The notes under the pieces: generated by a model
What the model was told of the DNA's origin: nothing
The model's input: the letters and a program-made list of their open reading frames with translations, nothing else
Database searches by the model: none
Assembly (NCBI GenBank): GCA_946811185.2
Contig: OX328096.1
Location: 65,432,845-65,496,844, forward strand
Length of the DNA stretch: 64,000 nucleotides
Source: Hippopus hippopus
Taxonomy: Eukaryota > Mollusca > Bivalvia > Cardiida > Cardiidae
Direction: 5' to 3'
Program-made: the position numbers and the translations under genes
Part shown: piece after piece, positions 59,301-64,000 of the stretch
Numbering within the stretch: position 1 is the first letter of the stretch
How the letters are laid out: each line of letters opens with the position of its first letter

Positions 59301-62300
59301 CCACATAGTAGAATGTGGTGATCTGGCAGGCTGGTACCCGGGAGTACATGTTCTGAAATGTGGATTTAACTCTGAAATTTTAAAACTCTGAAAAGTTTTA
59401 GCTTTGGTTTGGTTTGGAGTTTACTGCCATTTTAACAGGTTAGGTCATATCATGGCGGTCAGTGACGCACCCCTGTGTTTCCTGGCTTTCTCACACCAGT
59501 ACTATCACAACTTTCTTTCCAAAGCCACCGACTACTTTTCTCACTTGCATCAGAGGTAAGAGGCGAAAAATCGTCGGAAAGAACGTTCACCGCAACCGGG
59601 TATCAAACCCGCAACCTCCAGGTCACGAGTCAGATACACTAACCATTGACCTACCAGGCCGGACAAAATATTTAGCCCCTGTGATCTATTTATACAATGA
59701 ACTAAAACCAATTTCAAGAAAAAATAGAAGTAGACAAATCAACATTAATTTCTTGTTTATAATCATGAACTTTGACTGGAATTGGGCCAACAGAAAAAGA
59801 GGAAATGATATTAACCCTTTACCACACAATCCTGAGTTTAACAACCCTGAGAAAGAAAGCTTTTGAAAACTTTGTACGGAAATGAGAAAATCTTTTTCTC
59901 TCCTTTTCCCACAATATATACTAGCCTTCAAGAGATAAATGTCTTTGTTTTTGTCACATTTGCTATGTTGTCTGGAAATGCTTTCAATTTGGACCTAGTC
60001 TTAAATTTTGTTCTGTGGTAAAGCGTTAAGAATTTGATGATGATGCATGATGCACATTGGAAGTCACGCACTACACTTAACCCACTCGGAAAACTTCTCA
60101 GTAGACCTTTGTGCTACTGTGTGCTAAAAAGTGGTAAAATAAAAAATTCGAAGACAAGAAATAGTTCTTTACACAAGTAAGCTTACGCATCAATTTTGCG
60201 ACAAGCTAATACTGTATAGTGTAAGGTCACAATTTTACAACCCAATCAATTACAGTGGCTCAAACCTGTTTCGTGTGTTTCTAAGTCTAAAGCCTGTACA
60301 CCTACAAGGCTTACTTTAAACAATAATCAATAAATCTATCAATTCTTAATTCACATGACATACTTGTGAATCTCTGAAAGTCTAATCATTAGAAAAAAAT
60401 TTGAAAACATTATGGAACAAGGAGAAAATGCTGGTAACCAGCACTTTCTCCTTTTTCTACCATGTTTTCAATTCTATCTTAAACAAATCTTACCATTTGA
60501 TCAATACTTAATTTGTGGTCATCACTTACTTTTAATTTGGACCAGCATAAAATTTTGTTGTTATGGTAAAGAGTTCAGTCTATCTGGGGAAAACGAGCAA
60601 TTGCTAGAAACAAGTAGTTGCTCCTTTTCCAGAAATGTTTTCCATCTAGTTGCACAATAACATTTTTCTTGTCCGAGAGTGTTTGCCCTTTGTGCATTTA
60701 AATACGTCAAATAATAACATGTGTATGGATGACTGAACACTCAAACTTGCCTTTTTGTTGAAGTCAATATTTTCCAGCACCTTCAATGCCTGATAGTAGT
60801 CACCAAGAAGTGAATGAAGTCTCAACAGCCCAATCAGACTGAAGTAACCCAACATCTTGTACAGGGACTGCTGTCCGAACTCCCCTGCCACGCTGTCTGG
60901 ATCTCCTTCAGTTAGACAAAAATTATACAATAATCGAAGTTTGTATTGAAAAAAGTATTTCAACCCTTTATCAAACTATCCTGGCTTTTAACAACCCTGA
61001 GAAAGAAACTTTTTGAAAACATTGAGGGAAAAGGAGAAAATGCTGCTAACCCGCATTTTCACCTTTTCCCACAATGTTTTCTACCCTTCCCAAAACAAAT
61101 CTCAATTTTTGAGTCACATTTATTTTGTGATCTGCAAATGCTTTCAGTTTGGACCAGTCTAGAATTTTGTCATTTGGTAATGAGTTTACCTCATTTCATC
61201 TCAAATTTGATATCGCCCAAGACCCAAGGTCTAGCATGATGTCCAGAGTTTTGTATGCAGCAAGAAACAAATACAGGCACCAGGAAAGTTACTGCAACAC
61301 AATATTCCTTTTATCATAATAACTACAACTTTACAAAATATTACAACTACTGACAATTTGATTCAAATGGATAAGAAAACAAATAACTGTTAAGAGAGCA
61401 GTAACTTCATTTTTATGAATGGTAGATGAATATCATAGTTAATATTTTCACCACTCAAATCAAATATCAATATGTCTGTATAGTGCACACAGATTACCTC
61501 ATCATAAATAATTTGGAACCATATTTGACACTGTGAAGACATAGATTTTTTTTCTGTTGTGTGTGATATTTTATCCATGTGTGACGCATGTATTTGGGCT
61601 GCAAAATTTACAGGTATGTAATAAAACTATAAACTTTATTCTATTTTACCTCCACTTGTGTACACCTCCAACTGTCTATTTATGCTGGATTTCTCCACCA
61701 AAGAATGTAGCACATTAAGAACGCTATGAACATTCCAAATCTGTAGATTATAATTAAAGAAATAAGTTTGAAATCTTTTCTTGTCTAAGTTTTCTGTATT
61801 CAACATACATGTACCTTCACCAGCATTTCAGTCAAGTAATGATGACCTATGTAGATATCCATGCATACTTTGTGTTTCTAGCGTTTTTTAACATATCACA
61901 CTCTCTCCAAGCCACTATTGAAGCCCAAGTTGTGAGGTCTCAAAAATACAAATGAATGCCAGTAATGTCTGCCAACTCTTGTACTGTATATTGTGAACCT
62001 TCAATATGATTATTTATTGTTTTGACATTAACAACATTCTTTTTTCTGATGACGGGAACAGACCTGCCTCCACTTGGGCTATCTTCAACTAGCGTCCTAC
62101 CTTCTTCAAAACAATGTACCCATTTACAGACTATATTTATCAGAAAGCAACATTTCTAGAAGCTTTCAGCAAATGGGTACAAATTTTCAAATACAAGTAA
62201 CAGAGCTATGCTGGAATTTCAAAATACATTCTTCACTCAGAAATTTTGTGGTCCATTTTGAAAGTTACAATTTGAAGTAGTGATTAATGTGTATCATAAA

Positions 62301-62789
62301 ATTTTTGAGAAACTTGCACGGAACTCATGTTTATAATAACTGTGTGTGGAAAATCCTGTAGTTTTATTATGGCTTAGAAAAGTTAAAGAAGTACTGTATA
62401 TGTGGATATGTATGTGTGTCGAAAAGTTTGCGAATTACCGATTACAGACATTTTGCGAACGGAAATGTTTGCGAATTCAAGACACTCGTTATTTGTTAGT
62501 ATACTTGTGGTAAAATACACGAACAGAAAAGTTTGCGAATTTGTCAAATTCGCGAAATCATAAAAATTTTCACTTATACAGTATTCTATGACAGATACAT
62601 AATAAAATGTCCAAGTTTTTGCACGACAATGATGAGGCTGACAACAACAGGGCTATGACAATAACTCAACTTTTTCTTCAAAAACAGCCTAGCTAAATAT
62701 ATTCTTACCTTTGGATTGTTTCTTAGAATATCTATTTCCTCTGGAAGCTTCTTGTTTATTTTACATCTGTAGATACTGAAGGACTGAAA
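47352..62789 (-). CDS. EIF3L: eIF3 subunit L, C-terminal 370 residues, 12 exons
   Basis: Subunit of the eIF3 complex that scaffolds 43S preinitiation complexes on the 40S ribosome. Transcript order: 62709-62789, 61650-61740, 60751-60905, 59182-59352, 58572-58705, 56332-56434, 54990-55063, 53414-53471, 52701-52739, 51301-51393, 50393-50473 and 47352-47384. Phases agree throughout. Landmarks: [88 protein letters not shown], and [20 protein letters not shown] in the PCI-containing C-terminal half. The family is about 560 residues; roughly the first 200 lie right of the window. One intron has a GC donor. The last intron hosts a mariner element. Confidence 0.93.
47408..47608 (+). repeat. TTAA-MITE beside the last eIF3L exon
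   Basis: AGTCTTTACTGACAGAC, GAGGAGAAAATGCTGGTACC, right end TTGATCTTGTACTGAGTTAT. Starts 23 bp from the exon. Confidence 0.6.
47633..49467 (+). mobile_element. Mariner DNA transposon, structurally intact, 1835 bp
   Basis: Perfect 27-bp terminal inverted repeats (47633-47659 and 49441-49467; outer end CGAGGGCTGTCCCAAAATAG) flanked by TA target duplications at 47631-47632 and 49468-49469. Contains one transposase gene on the plus strand. It lies in the last intron of eIF3L, antisense to it. Identical ends and an open frame suggest a young insertion. Confidence 0.95.
48027..49243 (+). CDS. Mariner transposase with a putative 152-bp intron
   Basis: DD34D transposase for cut-and-paste transposition at TA. 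Exons 48027-48707 (227 codons) and 48860-49243 (127 codons plus TAA) give 354 residues, a normal mariner length. Seen: N-terminal helix-turn-helix region with [13 protein letters not shown], second HTH ([20 protein letters not shown]), linker WVPRLL, first Asp in [13 protein letters not shown], second in [10 protein letters not shown], third in [10 protein letters not shown] with exactly 34 residues between the last two. The break is GTAAAG...TTTCAG in phase 0 between STYYTK and VIRRDL, where mariners normally read straight through. Without splicing the protein would end shortly after the break. No frameshift or internal stop is seen in the exons. Confidence 0.92.
49622..49849 (-). repeat. TTAA-MITE
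   Basis: GAACTCTTTACCAAATGACA to GTGTGGTAAAGTGTTA with intact hairpin. Confidence 0.78.
50393..50473 (-). CDS. EIF3L: eIF3L exon, [20 protein letters not shown]
   Basis: 27 codons starting DMVHI and ending EE; acceptor TTCACAG, donor GAG|GTAGGC. Nearly identical to the human sequence. Confidence 0.95.
50587..51065 (-). mobile_element. Family I element with duplicated core
   Basis: Starts CAAGAGCACCGC (reverse: tail ending GGTGCTCTTG). The block GTGTCAAAATA...CCCTTTTGATAGCTAACA occurs twice about 190 bp apart, so this copy carries a two-unit core. In an eIF3L intron. Confidence 0.55.
51192..51288 (-). repeat. TTAA-MITE, half copy
   Basis: Starts at CTGGTAACCAGCATTTTCCC and ends GTCTAGTAAAGATTTA, 12 bp from the eIF3L exon at 51301. 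Confidence 0.6.
51301..51393 (-). CDS. EIF3L: eIF3L exon, HKMKNVVW
   Basis: [31 protein letters not shown]; acceptor TTTGCAG, donor AAG|GTAGTC. A partial MITE ends 12 bp beyond the donor. Confidence 0.93.
51440..51630 (+). repeat. TTAA-MITE, shortened
   Basis: TTAACCCTTCACCAAACAAC with intact hairpin; right end lost. Confidence 0.65.
51637..52066. repeat. MITE-D interrupted by another element
   Basis: CACCGACCATTCTTAATTGC at the left and CAGCATGGTTGATGAATATG at the right; AAAGTAACACAACTTTTGG arm follows the insert at 51707-51939. Confidence 0.6.
51707..51939. repeat. Short element with GCCGA-rich opposed ends
   Basis: ATATCCCCCGCCGAAAAAG at one side and CCCTCCGCCTTCGGCAGGGG at the other, with GGACACACGGACAACG beside the latter. 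It interrupts a palindromic MITE (51637-52066). Confidence 0.4.
52465..52673 (+). repeat. MITE-B, diverged
   Basis: GACCCATGGCGGCCTGCACA hairpin remnant, AATGGATTTTAAGGATCAAG, end TTGCCAGAGCATGGCTC, 28 bp from an eIF3L exon. Confidence 0.6.
52701..52739 (-). CDS. EIF3L: eIF3L exon, 13 codons
   Basis: [13 protein letters not shown]; acceptor TTATTTTCAG, donor AAG|GTAAGG. Corresponds to TEQEFRIQLLVFK, diverged but in phase and in order. Confidence 0.82.
52822..53045 (-). repeat. TTAA-MITE
   Basis: TTAACCCTTTACCACACAAA, mismatched hairpin, right end degraded. Confidence 0.62.
53414..53471 (-). CDS. EIF3L: eIF3L exon, [19 protein letters not shown]
   Basis: Completes a serine codon, then 19 codons; acceptor CTATTTCAG, donor ATG|GTGAGT. 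Matches FLKLYTTMPVAKLAGFLDL. Confidence 0.9.
53493..53910. repeat. Two TTAA-MITE copies
   Basis: 53493-53715 (-) starts 21 bp upstream of the eIF3L exon ending at 53471; 53712-53910 (+) follows directly. Confidence 0.65.
54290..54494 (+). repeat. TTAA-MITE with half the hairpin lost
   Basis: CTCTTTACCCACAATCCTGA to GTTTGATAAAAAGTTAA. Confidence 0.65.
54690..54985. repeat. Interspersed repeat G, partly inverted
   Basis: GGCCAAAAGTAAACAATGCA in one direction, CCAGCAACTAGCACTTCCAC and ACAACCACATTGTTTAATTT in the other. Confidence 0.5.
54990..55063 (-). CDS. EIF3L: eIF3L exon, [14 protein letters not shown]
   Basis: [19 protein letters not shown] then IPTIR plus two bases; acceptor CTGTTACAG, donor AG|GTTAGT. 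Aligns with EPFLQQLKVFSDEV of human eIF3L. Confidence 0.87.
55087..55325 (-). repeat. MITE-B, full-length
   Basis: CTATGCTCTGCCAATAAGGG to CCCTTTTCACAGAGCATGG; lies 24 bp before an eIF3L exon in transcript order. Confidence 0.7.
55531..55655. repeat. Long near-perfect inverted repeat
   Basis: 60-bp arms (55531-55590 and 55596-55655) with two mismatches and a 5-base spacer; inner end GTCGCCCCGAG. In an eIF3L intron. Confidence 0.9.
56332..56434 (-). CDS. EIF3L: eIF3L exon, [15 protein letters not shown]
   Basis: [34 protein letters not shown]; acceptor TTTCCCAG, donor AAG|GTATGT. Confidence 0.93.
56523..56631 (-). mobile_element. Pearl/HINE-like element, family A, 3' end only
   Basis: Reverse strand carries GGCTCAGGTGAGCAACC, then the GGGCCATCATGG hairpin and CATCTTG, equal to the last 105 bp of family A. 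Sits about 90 bp upstream of an eIF3L exon in transcript order. Confidence 0.65.
56630..56890 (+). repeat. Interspersed repeat G with duplicated end
   Basis: ATTTTCTGTCAGCAACTATC, CACAATAATTTCCATT; the block ATGCACTTTTAGACCT is present twice. Confidence 0.5.
56924..57213 (-). mobile_element. Family I element
   Basis: Reverse strand reads TTTAGCTTGATTATTG head through GTTTTGCCCC to GTTGCCACACCCATGTGGTG and CTCTTG. It abuts family B at 57220, so two elements of the group lie end to end. Confidence 0.6.
57220..58561 (-). mobile_element. Pearl/HINE-like element, family B, full-length
   Basis: On the minus strand: head TTTTTAGCTCTACTGGC, GTCCGTCCGTCC microsatellite (58450-58505), seven or so units of a 155-bp monomer (anchor CGCGTAAACAAGAAATG), then tail AGAGCGATTTC, hairpin AGGCCC-TTCA-GGGCCT and CTAG. 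Head and tail align with family A although the monomer does not. Lies in eIF3L, in the same transcriptional sense, starting just past a splice donor. Confidence 0.75.
58572..58705 (-). CDS. EIF3L: eIF3L exon, [18 protein letters not shown]
   Basis: [14 protein letters not shown], then [20 protein letters not shown] and [10 protein letters not shown]. Donor AAAAGG|GTAGGT. A tandem-core element starts only a few bases past the donor hexamer. Confidence 0.92.
58852..59013 (-). repeat. TTAA-MITE, shortened
   Basis: AAAATTTTAGACCCATCAAT, GGAAAAGGAGAAAATGCTGG, then direct to the right end. Confidence 0.6.
59182..59352 (-). CDS. EIF3L: eIF3L exon, [16 protein letters not shown]
   Basis: 57 codons in phase 0, [19 protein letters not shown] through [13 protein letters not shown] and [13 protein letters not shown], donor CAG|GTAGGT. 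Very close to the human protein. Confidence 0.95.
59408..59668 (-). repeat. tRNA-derived SINE, full-length
   Basis: Minus strand: A box TGGTAGGTCAATGGTTAG, B box GCGGGTTTGATACCCGG, core GTACTGGTGTGAGAAAGCCA, 3' part CCGCCATGATATGACCTAAC. Best SINE copy in the window. Confidence 0.78.
59811..60029 (+). repeat. TTAA-MITE, full-length
   Basis: TTAACCCTTTACCACACAAT to CTGTGGTAAAGCGTTAA. Confidence 0.82.
60400..60650 (+). repeat. TTAA-MITE (60400-60576) and a hairpin fragment
   Basis: CTGGTAACCAGC centre and TTATGGTAAAGAGTT end; then GGAAAACGAGCAATTGCTAG from another copy. Confidence 0.6.
60751..60905 (-). CDS. EIF3L: eIF3L exon with a GC splice donor
   Basis: Begins [19 protein letters not shown] and ends [11 protein letters not shown]. 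The donor reads AAG|GCAAGT, a GC-AG intron; phase to the next exon is exact. Confidence 0.93.
60960..61189 (+). repeat. TTAA-MITE
   Basis: CAACCCTTTATCAAACTATC to TTTGGTAATGAGTTTA; 54 bp upstream of the eIF3L exon ending 60905. Confidence 0.75.
61650..61740 (-). CDS. EIF3L: eIF3L exon, [16 protein letters not shown]
   Basis: Acceptor CTACAG, donor GGAG|GTAAAA. Encodes [30 protein letters not shown] and one base of a glycine codon. Confidence 0.93.
62393..62583. repeat. Palindromic MITE-F
   Basis: GTTTGCGAATTACCG, TTGCGAATTCAAGACACTCG and CGAATTTGTCAAATTCGCG. Reverse of the copy at 35765. Confidence 0.6.
62600..62692 (-). repeat. Family I element, 5' end
   Basis: Reverse strand: GGCTGTTTTTGAAGAAAAAG, then TTGTCATAGCCCTGTTGTTG and GTCAGCC run. 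Ends 16 bp from an eIF3L exon boundary. Confidence 0.5.
62709..62789 (-). CDS. EIF3L: eIF3L exon (first in window)
   Basis: 27 codons in phase 0, [15 protein letters not shown] then [11 protein letters not shown], with acceptor TTTTTCAG and donor AAG|GTAAGA. Matches YQFQSFSQYRCK of human eIF3L. The preceding exon (PNQWLWDIIDEF region) was not found before 64000. Confidence 0.88.
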
Positions 62790-62813
62790 CTGAAAAACCA
62801 GACAGGCATTCAT

Positions 62814-63044
62814 CCTATACCACAAAATTGTAAACTTGTCTATATTGAAACACTAACAACAACAGTTGCAATGTTTTTCATATGATACTATTTGTCCTTG
62901 GAAAGGTAGAAAACGTTGTAAGAAAAGGAGAAAATGCTGGTTATCAGCATTTTCTCCTTTTCCTTTTCTCCTTTTCTCACAATATTTTCAAAAGACTTCT
63001 TTTACAGGGTCATTAAAACCTGGGAATGTGTGGTAAAGGGTTAA
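62814..63044 (-). repeat. TTAA-MITE with a duplicated hairpin arm
   Basis: GCATTTTCTCCTTTTCC is followed by a second TTTTCTCCTTTTCTCAC; ends GTGTGGTAAAGGGTTAA. Starts 24 bp from an eIF3L exon. Confidence 0.75.
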
Positions 63045-63242
63045 TTCAGCCCAAAGGAAGATGGTTTCTGAAAACAATGCAGGAAAGGAAGAAAAGGATG
63101 ACAACTACCATTTTCTCCTTCTCCACCAATATCTATCTATGCTTTCAATCCTTTACCACACAATCCTGTGTTTTAATGACACTAAAGAAGATGGCCTAAT
63201 AATTTGGCGTAATAAAACCTATAATCAAGTCAATCTATTTAT

Positions 63243-63660
63243 TTACCCTTTACAACACAACCTCGTCATTTAACTAACTGGAAGAAAAAGACATTCCAAA
63301 ACATTAGGGGGAAAGGACAAAATGCTGGTAACCAGAATTTTCTCCTTTTCCCACAATGTCTTCTACCTTTACAAAGACCAATCCAGTCATTTAACCCTTT
63401 ACCAGAAGACAAACTCTTTAACCTTGTCCAAATTGAGAGCATTTGCAGACAACAATTTCAATGTGGCTGAAATAGGGGAATATTTCTTTGATAGCTTAGA
63501 AAACATTGAGGGAAAAGGAGAAAATGCTGGTTACCAGCATTTTCTCCTTTTCCCACAATGTTTTCGAAAGGATTCTTACCCAGGGTTGTTAAAGGTCGGC
63601 ACTGTGTGGTAAAGGGTTAAAACACATCTAATTTGTTGTCTGCAAAATGCTAGATACCAG
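63243..63660 (+). repeat. Older TTAA-MITE carrying a nested copy
   Basis: CCCTTTACAACACAACCTCG, hairpin, CAATCCAGTCAT before the insert, and AACACATCTAATTTGTTGTC after it. Confidence 0.72.
63391..63620 (-). repeat. TTAA-MITE nested in an older copy
   Basis: 230 bp with TTAA at 63391-63394 and 63617-63620, intact palindrome, third nested case in the window. Confidence 0.85.
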
Positions 63661-64000
63661 CATTTTTTCCTTTACCAATATTGCTTTTAAAAGGCACCTT
63701 TTCCAGGGTTGTTAAAACATGAGGTTGTTTGGAAAAGGGCTAAGTTACCAAGATCATAAAGAACAGGGCTAGTAAACTAGGGGTCACGAAACCCTGTGCA
63801 TCACCACTGCAGGGCTTTATCCAGGCATTTTGGGAAAAGGCCCCTGGCCAAATTGGGAAAAAATCATCGACAAAATGTCAAAATTGGGAAAATAATATTG
63901 ACAAAAGATATAAAGTTTGGAACATATTTAACCTTAAAATAAACTTAATAAGGCATTTAATGTACTACTGAATGCTTCTTTTTTCAAACTACTTTCTGTT
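63661..64000. other. Window end, repeat-like, no gene
   Basis: A MITE half (63640-63745), then CAGGGCTTTATCCAGGCATT and several AAATTGGGAAAA blocks of an unidentified repeat. The next eIF3L exon is not here. Confidence 0.35.

Noticed and set aside
62800..64000. Search for the preceding eIF3L exon
   Set aside because: No stretch resembling the PNQWLWDIIDEF region was found; the interval is MITE sequence.

Overview
This is animal nuclear DNA, most likely from a bivalve mollusc. The genes are split by many GT-AG introns and the sequence is AT-rich. More than half of it appears to be interspersed repeats. The tandem-core elements with hairpin tails match the pearl-type repeats known from bivalves, and the tRNA-derived SINEs and palindromic MITEs fit the same picture. 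I cannot name the species; a heterodont (Dreissena- or Mercenaria-like) bivalve is a weak guess. No prokaryotic, organellar or viral gene block was found.

Layout. (1) 1-13763, plus strand: the C-terminal 512 residues (7 exons) of an SLC8-type Na+/Ca2+ exchanger, with two Calx-beta domains, the alpha-2 repeat and the last membrane helices; its N-terminal exons lie to the left of the window. (2) 13764-24607: intergenic, almost wholly MITEs, SINEs and tandem-core elements. (3) 24608-36424, plus strand: a complete six-exon UBE2D-type ubiquitin-conjugating enzyme of 148 residues, with an 8-codon first exon. (4) 36425-47351: intergenic between two convergent genes, with two large tandem-core elements. 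(5) 62789-47352, minus strand: twelve exons encoding the C-terminal 370 residues of eIF3 subunit L; its 5' exons lie to the right of the window. Its last intron carries a structurally intact mariner transposon whose transposase has its own putative intron.

The three host genes are unrelated in function (calcium extrusion, ubiquitin transfer, translation initiation), so no pathway links them.

The repeat landscape is the distinctive feature. One TTAA-flanked MITE of about 220-230 bp, with a piggyBac-like CCCTTTACCA end and a near-perfect central hairpin, occurs roughly 65 times in 64 kb. Three copies are inserted inside older copies of the same family, and many copies end within about 50 bp of splice sites. 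A second group comprises several families of pearl/HINE-like elements. These share a CTCTTG (or CTCTAG) end preceded by a hairpin, and three of the families also share a TTTAGCT head and a GTC-rich microsatellite. They carry unrelated tandem cores of about 144-175 bp.

All exon boundaries were read by eye from splice motifs, reading-frame continuity and remembered family similarity. No search was run.
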